47,952 nt of DNA from Gemmatimonadota bacterium. Lineage in GTDB: Bacteria > Gemmatimonadota > Gemmatimonadetes > Gemmatimonadales > Gemmatimonadaceae. The stretch is taken from assembly GCA_028287345.1 (NCBI GenBank), contig JAQBPV010000353.1, positions 1 to 47,952 on the forward strand, in the 5' to 3' direction. The notes beneath the pieces are model-generated. The model saw nothing but the letters and a program-made list of their open reading frames with translations, was not told the origin of the DNA and made no database searches. Within the stretch, counting starts at the first letter, position 1, and the number at the start of each line of letters is the position of its first letter. The translations under genes and the position numbers were made by a program. Positions 35,032 through 44,085 of the stretch are shown here, one piece after another.

Positions 35032-35497
35032 ATGGCCATCTCGAAATGGGGACTTTGATACGCGGGTAGTCGGCTGCGGTGTGTCGCTCGCGAAGTGACG
35101 GCCAGCCATTGTGCATCGCTAGCGACGCTTTCGATACCGATCGCAAGAGCCTTGGTCATTCGCCGCAGGCGAAAACGAGCAACAGAGGTCGCGTGGAATG
35201 CGTGTCGACTGCGACCATACTATCTGCGCTCACTTGCTGGCCACGAGCGCTCAGTATAGGGCCATCAGCGTAATTCGCGACGGTATCCTTTACCCGCACA
35301 TCGGCATCGTATCTACTCTTGATGCTGTTCGCGCTCAACCCGCGGGCACTCTCGGGTACAGCGTTCCGAGACGAAGGCCAGACGGAGCACAGTCCAGCCG
35401 ACGCTTCTCGCTGAGCGAACATACGGGAATACCGTTAGGTGCGAGGCCACGTTCGGTGAAGCGGGTGTCGCACACCCCACGTCCCGCAACTTGGACG
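35032..35497. other. Non-coding stretch upstream of the wzx operon
   Basis: No convincing gene is present; short minus-strand frames have composition unlike neighbours. It contains TTCGCC-GCA-GGCGAA (35159-35173). A longer imperfect inverted repeat spans 35217-35257, with ATACT/AGTAT outside and GCGCTC/GAGCGC inside. The stem GGGTGT-CGC-ACACCC (35463-35477) lies just past the wecB-like gene and could act in termination. A promoter for the wzx operon is expected but could not be assigned. Confidence 0.5.
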
Positions 35498-36631
35498 CTA
35501 CTCGTCGCCATGACGCCATACGGTGCGGTTCACGTAGTCGATGTAACTGATCACAATCCGCACCACTTTCTTTGAGACCGGACCGGCGTGGTAGTCCTTC
35601 ACGAGTGAAAAGACGCGCCGGTGGCGATCGTGCTGGCTCGTCACGATCTTCACCGCCTCCAGCACCCTGTCCTTCTTCAGGCCGCACATGATCAGCGTGC
35701 CCTCGTCCATTCCTTCGGGCCGCTCGTGCGCGTTCCGGATCGTGACCGCTGGAAGATTGAGGAGTGACGCTTCCTCCGTTATCGTCCCACTGTCCGAGAG
35801 GATACAGAACGCCTCCATCTGCAACTTGATGTAGTCGAGCAGTCCGAACGGGCTCACAAATCGAATCAACGGATGCTCCACCGATTCGCCGAGTGCCTCG
35901 AGACGCTTTCTAGTGCGTGGGTGCGTGGACACGATGATCGGATACTGATACTCGGCCACGAGGGCTCGCAACGTGTCGAGAAAGTCACGCAGGTTGCTCG
36001 GTGTGTCGACGTTCTCTTCGCGGTGCGCACTGACAACGAAGAACTTGCCCGTCTCAAGTCCGTTTCGAGACAGGACGTCGGACGCCTCGATCTTGGGCTT
36101 GTAGTAGTCGAGCACTTCCTCCATGTGCGATCCGGTCTTGATGATCGTCTCGGGCCTGATGCCCTCGGCGATCAGGTACCGTCGCGCGTGCTCAGTCAGA
36201 ACCATATTGATGTCGCTGAGATGATCCAGAACTTTCCGGTTGAGCTCCTCCGGCACGCGCTCATCGAAACAGCGATTGCCGGCTTCCATGTGGAAGACTG
36301 GAATCTTGTGCCGCTTGGCGGCGATGACCGCCATCCCGGTGTTGGTGTCACCGTAGAGCAGGATTGCGTCCGGCTTTTCGAGAGTGAGCACGTCGTCGGT
36401 CTTGGAGATGACCTCGGCGATCGTCTTGCTCGGCGTGTCTCCCGCCGCTCCAAGAAAATGATCAGGCTTACGTATCTCGAGATCATCGAAGAACACCTGA
36501 TTCAACTCAAAGTCGTAGTTCTGTCCCGAATGGACGAGCACGTGCTGAACCTGCCTGTCCAATTCGGCGATGACCCGGCTCATCTTGATCAATTCAGGCC
36601 GTGTGCCGACGAGCGTCATCACCTTACGCAT
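35498..36631 (-). CDS. UDP-N-acetyl-hexosamine 2-epimerase (FnlC/CapG/WbvD type)
   Basis: The 377-residue non-hydrolysing 2-epimerase starts MRKVMTLVGTRPELIKMSRV. It has HSGQNYDFELNQVFFDDLEI, ILLYGDTNTGMAV, HMEAGNRCFDERVPEE, VSAHREENVD and LSDSGTITEEASLL. The GNRCFD form and the GTRPELIKM start are typical of CapG/FnlC/WbvD, which act on UDP-2-acetamido-2,6-dideoxy-L-sugars, rather than of WecB. The ATG overlaps the FnlA-like gene by 8 nt. It is the last gene of the minus block with the 4,6-dehydratase and reductase. Confidence 0.92.
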   Translation of the reverse strand: MRKVMTLVGTRPELIKMSRVIAELDRQVQHVLVHSGQNYDFELNQVFFDDLEIRKPDHFLGAAGDTPSKTIAEVISKTDDVLTLEKPDAILLYGDTNTGMAVIAAKRHKIPVFHMEAGNRCFDERVPEELNRKVLDHLSDINMVLTEHARRYLIAEGIRPETIIKTGSHMEEVLDYYKPKIEASDVLSRNGLETGKFFVVSAHREENVDTPSNLRDFLDTLRALVAEYQYPIIVSTHPRTRKRLEALGESVEHPLIRFVSPFGLLDYIKLQMEAFCILSDSGTITEEASLLNLPAVTIRNAHERPEGMDEGTLIMCGLKKDRVLEAVKIVTSQHDRHRRVFSLVKDYHAGPVSKKVVRIVISYIDYVNRTVWRHGDE

Positions 36632-37634
36632 CAAGTTCACTCGCCATGTAGTCGAGCGTCGAGAGCAGTGTCTTGATCGCTGGAACGTCGAGCCGATGCG
36701 TGTTGTGGGAGGTGTAGTCGTCGAGTTCCGAGATTCGCTGCTCACCCTCGACGAAGTACTTCTTGTAGTTCAAGTCACGATCATCGGCGCGCACGCGGAA
36801 GTAGCGGTCGCGATCCTCGGACCTCGCCATCTCCTCGCGAGAGACGAGCGTCTCGTAGAGCTTTTCGCCGTGGCGCGTTCCGATCACTCGAATCGCGGCG
36901 TCGCGATTCAACATCTCACTGAGTGCTGCAGCAAGGTCTCCAACGGTGGACGCCGGCGCCTTTTGAATGAAGATGTCGCCCTGACGACCGTGCTCGAATG
37001 CGTGAAGCACGAGATTCACCGAATCGTCGAGCGACATGAGAAAGCGAGTCATGTTGGGATCGGTCACGGTCAGCTGCTGCCCCTTTTTCAGCTGGCTGAT
37101 GAACAGCGGAATGACCGAGCCGCGCGAACCCATCACGTTGCCGTAGCGCGTCGCACACATGATCGTTCCCTCATCCGGCAGCATGCGCGCTTTCGCCACG
37201 AGAAGCTTCTCGGCCATCGCCTTCGACATGCCCATCGCGTTGATCGGATACACCGCCTTGTCCGTGCTCAACAAGACCACGCGCTTCACCCGTGACGCGA
37301 CCGCCGCATTCAGCACATTCTCCGTACCGAGCACGTTCGTGCGCACGGCTTCCATTGGATAGAATTCGCACGACGGCACCTGCTTGAGCGCGGCCGCGTG
37401 AAAGACGTAGTCCACACCGACCATCGCCTGGGCGAGACTATCGGCGTTGCGAACATCCCCGATGTAGAACTTGACCTTGTCGTTGGCGAGCCGGATCCGC
37501 ATGTCCTCCTGCTTCTTCTCGTCACGGCTGAAGATGCGAATCTCGCGGATGCTTGTTTCGAGAAAGCGATTGAGCACCGCATTGCCAAACGAGCCAGTGC
37601 CGCCGGTGATCATCAGTGTCTTGTCGTCAAACAT
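36624..37634 (-). CDS. UDP-GlcNAc 4,6-dehydratase/5-epimerase (FnlA/CapE type)
   Basis: The 336-residue SDR enzyme starts with LMITGGTGSFGNAVLNRFLE. HAAALKQVPSCEFYPMEA follows, then the catalytic STDKAVYPINAMGMSKAMAEK, in which Met replaces the usual YxxxK tyrosine, as in CapE and its relatives. RYGNVMGSRGSVIPLF and TRFLMSLDDSV are further family motifs. It converts UDP-GlcNAc to a 4-keto-6-deoxy L-sugar, the first step to UDP-L-FucNAc, L-RhaNAc or L-QuiNAc. Its start is 17 nt after the RmlD-like gene. Confidence 0.94.
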   Translation of the reverse strand: MFDDKTLMITGGTGSFGNAVLNRFLETSIREIRIFSRDEKKQEDMRIRLANDKVKFYIGDVRNADSLAQAMVGVDYVFHAAALKQVPSCEFYPMEAVRTNVLGTENVLNAAVASRVKRVVLLSTDKAVYPINAMGMSKAMAEKLLVAKARMLPDEGTIMCATRYGNVMGSRGSVIPLFISQLKKGQQLTVTDPNMTRFLMSLDDSVNLVLHAFEHGRQGDIFIQKAPASTVGDLAAALSEMLNRDAAIRVIGTRHGEKLYETLVSREEMARSEDRDRYFRVRADDRDLNYKKYFVEGEQRISELDDYTSHNTHRLDVPAIKTLLSTLDYMASELDA

Positions 37635-37651
37635 GAATAGGCTTCCGCGGC

Positions 37652-38512
37652 TCAGGATCGGTGTTCATGCATTTCGGCGACGAGCTCCGGCCACTCAGCA
37701 GCCACATACCCGGTTGCCTTTGAGAATCGATCTGAATTCAACGAGCGATCGATGCGGACTGTATGGTCGGGCTCAATTGCAATTTTCTTCCCGTAGACGT
37801 CGGCGATGAGCTCCAGCAGCGCCAGTTTCGAGATGGGTTTCGTTGAGACGTGATAGAGTCCGCTCAGCTCGGCGTTCGGCAATACGACGTCCTGAATGAC
37901 GCGTGCCAGTTCGTCCCACGGCAGGCCCGAGTAGATGGCCTTGGCGAATCCCTTCACCTGGCCCTCCTGTGCCAGGAACCATTCCAGCAGACCGTTCTTG
38001 GAATACAGCTCATGCCCAATTCCGGACGTCCGAAGGGTGACGGCATGCGGTTGGTCGTGTACTTCGCCGATGTACTTCGATTTCCCATAGAGGTCTTCGG
38101 CGTCAGAGAGATCAGACTCCACATAGTTCCCAGTGTTGCCGGAATACACGCAGTCTGAGCTGACCTGAATCATGCGCGCGCCCACTAGGCCGCATAGAGC
38201 GGCGAGCCGGTGAGGGAACATCGCGTTGATCGGCAGCACGATCAACGGATCATTGGCGGCCGCAAGCTGCTTGATCACGCCGACGGCATTGATGACCACA
38301 TCCGGACGCACGCGATTCACGACTGCCACTAACGAATCGCTATTCGTTACGTCGATGCCATCAATTAGGCGCCCGCGGTGCGCTTCAGCGAAATACCGCC
38401 TGTCGCCAGAGGAGCGAAGGGTTCCCCATGCCTCATGCTTGTCGTCAGCAGCGAACTTTTTGTACACGGCGCTACCTAGCATGCCGGTTGCACCAAGGAT
38501 CAGGACTCGCAT
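37652..38512 (-). CDS. RmlD-like sugar nucleotide 4-reductase
   Basis: The 286-residue SDR protein has the RmlD fold: ILGATGMLGSAVYKKF, RPDVVINAVGVIKQLAAAND, QVSSDCVYSGNTGNY and the catalytic YGKSK. It is not the dTDP-rhamnose enzyme, which is encoded at 45730-46572. It also lacks the C-terminal cupin-like domain of FnlB/CapF (about 370 residues). Between an FnlA-like and an FnlC-like gene, it matches the position of WbvR of Vibrio cholerae O37, a 4-reductase leading to UDP-L-RhaNAc and L-QuiNAc. The exact sugar is inferred. Confidence 0.88.
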   Translation of the reverse strand: MRVLILGATGMLGSAVYKKFAADDKHEAWGTLRSSGDRRYFAEAHRGRLIDGIDVTNSDSLVAVVNRVRPDVVINAVGVIKQLAAANDPLIVLPINAMFPHRLAALCGLVGARMIQVSSDCVYSGNTGNYVESDLSDAEDLYGKSKYIGEVHDQPHAVTLRTSGIGHELYSKNGLLEWFLAQEGQVKGFAKAIYSGLPWDELARVIQDVVLPNAELSGLYHVSTKPISKLALLELIADVYGKKIAIEPDHTVRIDRSLNSDRFSKATGYVAAEWPELVAEMHEHRS

Positions 38513-38699
38513 TGAGGTTCAGGTCGGGAGGCGGCGTGCATCCGAGGCACGGCGGCTATTCGGACTGGCGCCAAGGAAGATTGGGTCGGATTTCGCTCGC
38601 CGTGCAGTAGCAAGCCGTCGAAGCACAAACCGCGCCTCGCGTCATGCACTCAGGGCGACGGACTCCGAAGCAGTGAGGTTTTTGGGGAATGACGCCGCA

Positions 38700-40745
38700 C
38701 TAGGTAGCAGACGCCTGTGCATGCAAATCTGGAATGTCGATGCCGTCATGCACATCCGCCGGGATAGTGCTTCCCAGATCTTCATCTACACGAATCGTAA
38801 ACTCCCCGGTGTCGAGCTCTCCCGCATACTCGGGCACGAGGTTCAAGATCAAACGTCGAATCTGCCCCGCCGACTTATTGTCTCGCGCCGCCTGAATCAG
38901 TTTGTCGATGTCGACCTGATTATGGGAAGCGGCTTCCGCGTCGCGTGCGCGCAGGATCTTCGGATGCAGGGTCGGTGTTACATCGGCACCGGTGAAAAAC
39001 AGCTCCTCGTACAGCTTCTCGCCCGGACGCGTGCCAGTGAAGTGAACATCGATATCGACGTCGGGCTCAAGTCCGGACAAGCGAATGAGATCCGTCGCAA
39101 GGTCGAAAACGCGGACGGGTTCACCCATGTCTAGCACGAACACCTCCCCTTCGATGCCGAAGGCAGCGGCCTGTAATACCAGCTGCACCGCCTCCGGAAT
39201 CGTCATGAAATACCGTGTCATGTCGGGATGGGTAATCGTCACTGGACCCCCGTCTGCAATCTGTCGCATGAACGTCGGCACGACACTCCCTCGACTTCCA
39301 AGCACGTTCCCGAAGCGAACGGACACGTAGCCGCATCGCGATTGGAGCGCGCACTGATGCACCACATGCTCCGCGATTCGCTTGGTAGCACCCATGACAC
39401 TCGTCGGCCGAACTGCTTTGTCGGTCGAGATGAGCACGAAGTGTTCAACGTCGTTCTCCAAGCTCAACGTGACAACGTTTTGGGTGCCAAGCACGTTGTT
39501 GAGAACTGCTTCAGTTACGTTGGCCTCCATGAGCGGCACATGCTTGTGTGCGGCGGCATGGAAGACCGAGAAAGGCCGGTGTTCGCTGAGCACGCACGAC
39601 ATCCGGTTGTGATCCCGCACATCGGCAATAACAGGGACGATTCTCACGCGCGGGAATGAGCGCGAGAACTCTTGGAGTAGCTCGAAGATCGAATTCTCGC
39701 CTCGTCCCAGCGCGATGATCTTTTTTGGCTCCAACCGAGCAAGCTGTCGGCATAGCTCACTCCCGATCGAGCCGCCGGCGCCGGTAACCATGACTACCTT
39801 GCCCGTCACAAGAGATGCCAATTGCGCCAAGTCCGTTTGGATCGGCTCTCGGCGAAGGAGATCTTGAATCTCGATCTGCCTCAGCGCATTGACGCGTTTT
39901 TCGCCCGACAGAATCTCGTAGAGGCCGGGAACCGTTCTGGTTGTCAGTCCGGCGTCGGTGGCTTGGCGCAGCACGCCGCGAAGCATGCGGCCCGGCGCCG
40001 ACGGCATCGCGATTACCACATCCGTTGCCGCGACCTCACGCGCGATCTTTTCGAGCGCGTTAAGAGAGCCGAGCACTGGGACATCGTGCAGACGCAGTCC
40101 GTGCTTGCGGGGGTCATCGTCCAGCATCGCGACCGGCGTGATCCCCAACTGAGCGTTCTCGATCAACTCCCGCACGATCATGCCACCGGCGACACCTGCC
40201 CCAACTACAATAGCGCGACGCGCATTGTCTCGATGGGACCTCCTGTCGCGTCGCACCATCATCCGAATCGCGAGGCGCGGCAGCGTGATCGCCAATGCGC
40301 AGAGGCACGCATTGAGGAGAATTACCGCATAGGAAATCCGGCTCGGAATGATTCCCAGATACGGCAGTAGGAGTCCACCCAGCACACCATCCACCACGGC
40401 GCACGCGGCAGACGCCATGACGAGGATCTCGAGATCACTGATGCTCGCATATCGCCACAGGCGGCGATATAAGCCCAAGGCGAAGAAGAGAGCGAACTTG
40501 AGCGGGAGCGAAGCGAGCAGGAATGTGCGGAAGACACGCGTCAACTCGGGATCCCAATGTCCGTCAAACCGTGCCGCGAACGCGAGAAGAGCGCAACCCG
40601 GTATCAGTAGGAGGTCTGATACAAAGAATGCCCTGTTTCGCACACCGGGAAGGCGATTGGCGAACGTGCTCACGAACGGGTTCTTGGAACTATGTGATCG
40701 CACTCCAATGGCCGGCATCGGACAAAAGGGTGGTGGTCGCTTCAT
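38700..40745 (-). CDS. Membrane-bound UDP-sugar 4,6-dehydratase (WbpM/PglF/CapD family)
   Basis: The 681-residue protein has an N-terminal region with four membrane helices and a first Rossmann domain (AIVVGAGVAGGMIVREL). The catalytic SDR domain follows: VMVTGAGGSIGSELCRQL, FHAAAHKHVPLMEANV, and STDKAVRPTSVMGATKRIAE with Met in place of Tyr, as in WbpM. FGNVLGSRGSVVPTFM and MTRYFMTIPEAVQLVLQAA complete the pattern. It makes UDP-4-keto-6-deoxy-GlcNAc, the substrate for PglE-like aminotransferases. The ATG at 40745 is the first methionine; a TTG 4 codons earlier is possible. A 187-nt gap separates it from the RmlD-like gene. Confidence 0.93.
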   Translation of the reverse strand: MKRPPPFCPMPAIGVRSHSSKNPFVSTFANRLPGVRNRAFFVSDLLLIPGCALLAFAARFDGHWDPELTRVFRTFLLASLPLKFALFFALGLYRRLWRYASISDLEILVMASAACAVVDGVLGGLLLPYLGIIPSRISYAVILLNACLCALAITLPRLAIRMMVRRDRRSHRDNARRAIVVGAGVAGGMIVRELIENAQLGITPVAMLDDDPRKHGLRLHDVPVLGSLNALEKIAREVAATDVVIAMPSAPGRMLRGVLRQATDAGLTTRTVPGLYEILSGEKRVNALRQIEIQDLLRREPIQTDLAQLASLVTGKVVMVTGAGGSIGSELCRQLARLEPKKIIALGRGENSIFELLQEFSRSFPRVRIVPVIADVRDHNRMSCVLSEHRPFSVFHAAAHKHVPLMEANVTEAVLNNVLGTQNVVTLSLENDVEHFVLISTDKAVRPTSVMGATKRIAEHVVHQCALQSRCGYVSVRFGNVLGSRGSVVPTFMRQIADGGPVTITHPDMTRYFMTIPEAVQLVLQAAAFGIEGEVFVLDMGEPVRVFDLATDLIRLSGLEPDVDIDVHFTGTRPGEKLYEELFFTGADVTPTLHPKILRARDAEAASHNQVDIDKLIQAARDNKSAGQIRRLILNLVPEYAGELDTGEFTIRVDEDLGSTIPADVHDGIDIPDLHAQASAT

Positions 40746-41176
40746 CCCTGACCGCAAGGGTCTGAGTATGCATTATTGAGACCCCTATCTTCCTCAGGGT
40801 GAGTTGGCCCGTAACCTCAAAACACACATGATGTTACTGGGTCGTCATCGCTTTTCATAGCCTTTGAGGGCGAAGCCGTCGGTGGTCTGAACCCATCGCG
40901 AGGTAACCAGAGGGTTACAAAGCTCATTCGGCGTGTGCGAGACCCTCGCACCACGAAAATGAGTCTGCGAAGAGTTTGAGCAGAACGTCGTGTACGTCCC
41001 AAGCGGTAGATGGTTGCGATCCTCGATCTCGAAACGAGCGCCCAGTATCGGCTCCCAGGGATGCAGCGGAGAAGCTTTTCGAGTCCGGGTCCAACGCGTC
41101 GCGGTCTACGGCCGATAGAATGCACCGGTTCGCGCTGCAAATCCCGCTGCCGCGACGGCGTGTTTATTCTTCTCCC
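40746..41176. promoter_or_regulatory. Divergent regulatory region with inverted repeats
   Basis: No gene is supported; the plus frame upstream of the PAP2 ATG and the opposite minus frame look non-coding. It separates the WbpM-like gene (minus) from the PAP2 gene (plus). A perfect inverted repeat GTAACC-AGAG-GGTTAC lies at 40903-40918. A related GTAACC with GTTAC pair lies at 40811-40837. A strong stem GTGCGAG-ACC-CTCGCAC (40935-40951) is flanked by complementary CTCATT (40923-40928) and AATGAG (40958-40963). Confidence 0.55.
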
Positions 41177-42061
41177 ATGAACCGGACACGTGTGTTGGAA
41201 GAGGGGGTTGAGAACGCTGCGCTCATGCGCGCTTCGCTCGGGATTCTTGCTGTATTCATGATCGTCGCTGCACCGCTGCTGGCGCGGCGGAGCCTCGCCG
41301 TCCTTTCCTGGACGCCATTGGTGATTCACCTGCTTGCCATCGCCGTCGTCGTTCAGGTCTGGCGGGGTGAGCGCGTTGCGCGGTTCGTGCGCGAATGGAC
41401 ACCGCTCGCGATAATCCCCCTGCTCTACGTCGAATTGCGATGGATCATCGCGGGGGCGGGACGTCCTCACGCCGATTCGCTCGTCGCAGGCTGGGATATC
41501 CAGGTCTTCGGGACTAAACTATCGCGTTCGTTGGCACTCGAGTGGCCGTCGTTCGCGTTGAGCGAACTGCTCCATCTGTGTTACCTCACATACTACGCCA
41601 TCGTATTCGTCCCTCCGGCAGTACTGTGGTTAAGAGCGCGTCATCGCGAATTCGCGGCCACGGTATTCGCAATTGTCGTCATGTATGCGCTGTGCTTCAC
41701 CGTGTTCGTCGTGTTTCCCGTCGACGGACCTCGTTTTCTCGGCGGGCCGTCCGGTGCGCCGAACGGCCCGATCCGATCGATTGTCATCTGGATCCTCGGC
41801 GCCGGATCATCGCGGGGCACCGCATTTCCGTCGGCGCACGTGGCCGCATCCGTCGTCGCCGGCATCTGCGCCCTACGCTATCGGCGCTCGCTCGGCATCG
41901 CGATCCTGATCGTCACCGCAGGGATGATGGTGGGCGCGGTCTACGGCGGGTATCACTACGCGGTGGACGTCGTCGCCGGACTCGCGACTGGACTGAGCGC
42001 GGCCGCAATCGCGCGGGCCGCAGAGCGCGTCATCGTTGCGCGCTCAACAGCGCGTCGATGA
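41177..42061 (+). CDS. PAP2-superfamily membrane protein (PAP2_3/IPC synthase-like)
   Basis: The 294-residue protein has about seven membrane helices. Active-site motifs are visible: FVVFPVDGPRFLGG near the third helix, FPSAHVAAS (phosphatase histidine motif) and GGYHYAVDVVAG (second histidine plus aspartate). The arginine preceding the last motif in classic PAP2 enzymes is Ala here, which fits the PAP2_3 branch that includes inositol phosphorylceramide synthases. It may dephosphorylate or exchange lipid head groups, perhaps undecaprenyl diphosphate. The ATG at 41177 is chosen over the long upstream frame. Its last 32 nt overlap the opposing wecB gene. Confidence 0.87.
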   Translation: MNRTRVLEEGVENAALMRASLGILAVFMIVAAPLLARRSLAVLSWTPLVIHLLAIAVVVQVWRGERVARFVREWTPLAIIPLLYVELRWIIAGAGRPHADSLVAGWDIQVFGTKLSRSLALEWPSFALSELLHLCYLTYYAIVFVPPAVLWLRARHREFAATVFAIVVMYALCFTVFVVFPVDGPRFLGGPSGAPNGPIRSIVIWILGAGSSRGTAFPSAHVAASVVAGICALRYRRSLGIAILIVTAGMMVGAVYGGYHYAVDVVAGLATGLSAAAIARAAERVIVARSTARR

Positions 42062-43091
42062 TGCGCGGACCAGCGTGGCCATCCCAACCCTCGGGCACCT
42101 TGCGTCTCATAGGCGAGACGTCGATGCTGTCGATCAGCCCCGGTATCAGCGACATGTCCAGCACGAGCTGATTGGTGCCTTCGGTGATCGTGACGGGCCG
42201 CTCCGTATTGTCGCGTAACGTAAAACATGGAATTCCGAGAACGGTCGTCTCCTCCTGAAGGCCGCCAGAATCGGTGACCACGGCTGCCGACCGTGTGATC
42301 AGCGCCAGCATCTCCTCGTACGTGATGGGGCCACGCATGTCGATGCCGTCGGTCGAGATGCCACTCGCGGCGAGCTTCGCCGAAGTGCGTGGATGAGCCG
42401 GAAAGATCACGGGCCGCGTGCGCGCAACCTCTCGCAGACTGGCGACGATCTGCGCGAGCCGAGCGAGATCGTCGACGTTGGAGGGGCGATGCAGCGTCAC
42501 GGCGACTGGCGCATCGGGCGCGATGGTCGCAGGGCGCTTCAGACCGGAAAGCTCGACGGCACGCAGCAGCGTGTCGACCATCACGTTGCCGACGAAGACG
42601 ATCTCGTCATCCGGCTCGCCTTCAGCACGGAGTCGCTCGTCGGCATCGCGAGACGGCGTCAACAGCAGTGACGCGAGGCGATCGGTCACCAGGCGGTTGA
42701 TCTCTTCCGGCATCGATCGATCGCCGCTGCGCAGTCCGGCCTCGACGTGTGCGACGCGCTGCCCGATCTTTGAGGCCACCACTGCGGCGGCCAGCGTGGA
42801 GTTCACGTCGCCGTAGACGACCACCCAATGCGGCGTCTGCTCGAGCAGCACAGGCTCGAGACGCTCCATGATGCGCGCGGTTTGCACCGCATGCGAGCCC
42901 GATCCAACCGTAAGATTGAAGTTCGGAATTGGAATGCCGAGCGAGTCGAAGAACGACGCGGACAGCGCTTCGTCGTAGTGCTGCCCGGTGTGCACGATGA
43001 TCTGCTCGACTCCCCGTGCGACACCGGCGCGATGCACCGGTGCGAGCTTTGGAAAGTTGGGACGAGCGCCGACGACATGCAGTATCTTCAA
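42030..43091 (-). CDS. wecB: UDP-N-acetylglucosamine 2-epimerase (non-hydrolysing)
   Basis: The 353-residue enzyme interconverts UDP-GlcNAc and UDP-ManNAc. Motifs are HVVGARPNFPKLAPV, VHTGQHYDEALSASFF, VVVYGDVNSTLAAAVVA, HVEAGLRSGDRSMPEEINR, TLHRPSNVDD and TDSGGLQEET with RDNTERPVT. The GARPNF form is widespread in true WecB. It differs clearly from the CapG-type paralogue at 35498-36631. No UDP-ManNAc dehydrogenase (WecC) is in the window, so ManNAc itself may be the product used. It is divergent from rmlA. Confidence 0.92.
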   Translation of the reverse strand: MKILHVVGARPNFPKLAPVHRAGVARGVEQIIVHTGQHYDEALSASFFDSLGIPIPNFNLTVGSGSHAVQTARIMERLEPVLLEQTPHWVVVYGDVNSTLAAAVVASKIGQRVAHVEAGLRSGDRSMPEEINRLVTDRLASLLLTPSRDADERLRAEGEPDDEIVFVGNVMVDTLLRAVELSGLKRPATIAPDAPVAVTLHRPSNVDDLARLAQIVASLREVARTRPVIFPAHPRTSAKLAASGISTDGIDMRGPITYEEMLALITRSAAVVTDSGGLQEETTVLGIPCFTLRDNTERPVTITEGTNQLVLDMSLIPGLIDSIDVSPMRRKVPEGWDGHAGPRIIDALLSAQR

Positions 43092-43212
43092 GGACGTTCC
43101 GCGCCAGGGGAGTGGGGCCGGCGCGACCGTCGTGTCTCGTACGCGCTCGAAGGGTCAAAGCTATATTGGGGCCTTCACCAAGTGCCAGTGATGACGTGAG
43201 CGAATCGTCCGA
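43092..43212 (+). promoter_or_regulatory. Promoter region of the rml operon
   Basis: The 121-nt divergent gap between wecB and rmlA contains TATATT (43162-43167), the best -10 candidate, about 45 nt before the rmlA ATG. No good -35 box lies 16-18 nt upstream, so the assignment is weak. Confidence 0.3.
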
Positions 43213-44085
43213 ATGAAAGGGATCGTTCTCGCGGGTGGTGCGGGCACTCGCCTTCATCCGCTGACGCAGGCCGTGAGCAAGCAGCTCCTGCCCGTGTACA
43301 ACAAGCCGATGATCTACTATCCGCTGTCGACACTCATGCTCGCCGGCATTCGGGATATCCTGATCATCGCGACCCCCGACGACCTGCCTCGTTTCGAGCG
43401 CCTGCTCGGCAACGGCGCACCGCTTGGCGTTCGCTTTTCGTATGCACCGCAGCCGCGCCCCGAGGGACTCGCGCAGGCATTCCTCATCGGCGCCGACTTC
43501 ATCGATGGCGACCGCGTGGCTCTCGTCCTCGGCGACAACCTGTTCTTCGGCCAGGGGTTGTCCGGCATCGTGCAGAAGATCGCCGCCGAAGACTCCGGGT
43601 CGACGATCTTTGCCTACTATGTCCGTGATCCGGAGCGCTATGGCGTCGTCGAGTTCGATGGCAGCGGACGCGCCATTGGCATCGAAGAGAAGCCGCCCAT
43701 GCCGCGATCGAACTTCGCCGTGCCCGGCCTGTACTTCTACGACCGTGACGTCACCGCGCGCGCGCGTGAGCTCTCGTCATCAGCGCGCGGGGAGTTGGAA
43801 ATCACCGACCTCAACTCCTCGTATCTGCGCGACGGACAGCTTAAGGTGCGCACGCTGGGACGCGGCATCGCGTGGATGGACACCGGCACGCACCAGTCGC
43901 TGTTGCAGGCGGCAAACTTCGTCGAGGCCATCGAGGAGCGGCAGGGATTGATGATCGGATCGATCGAAGAAGTGGCATTCCGCATGGGCTTCATCGATGC
44001 CGAGAGCTTGCGTGAGCTCGCTCGGCCTTTGGCCAGGAGCAGTTACGGGCAGTACCTGCTCGCAGTTGCGGACGGTCTGCGATGA
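43213..44085 (+). CDS. rmlA: Glucose-1-phosphate thymidylyltransferase
   Basis: The 290-residue enzyme makes dTDP-glucose from glucose 1-phosphate and dTTP, the first step of dTDP-L-rhamnose synthesis. The nucleotide loop [20 protein letters not shown] is complete, followed by [19 protein letters not shown], the metal-site [33 protein letters not shown] and VEAIEERQG. Length and motif order are those of RmlA. Its stop overlaps the rmlC start (ATGA), and all four rml genes are consecutive. Confidence 0.97.
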   Translation: MKGIVLAGGAGTRLHPLTQAVSKQLLPVYNKPMIYYPLSTLMLAGIRDILIIATPDDLPRFERLLGNGAPLGVRFSYAPQPRPEGLAQAFLIGADFIDGDRVALVLGDNLFFGQGLSGIVQKIAAEDSGSTIFAYYVRDPERYGVVEFDGSGRAIGIEEKPPMPRSNFAVPGLYFYDRDVTARARELSSSARGELEITDLNSSYLRDGQLKVRTLGRGIAWMDTGTHQSLLQAANFVEAIEERQGLMIGSIEEVAFRMGFIDAESLRELARPLARSSYGQYLLAVADGLR

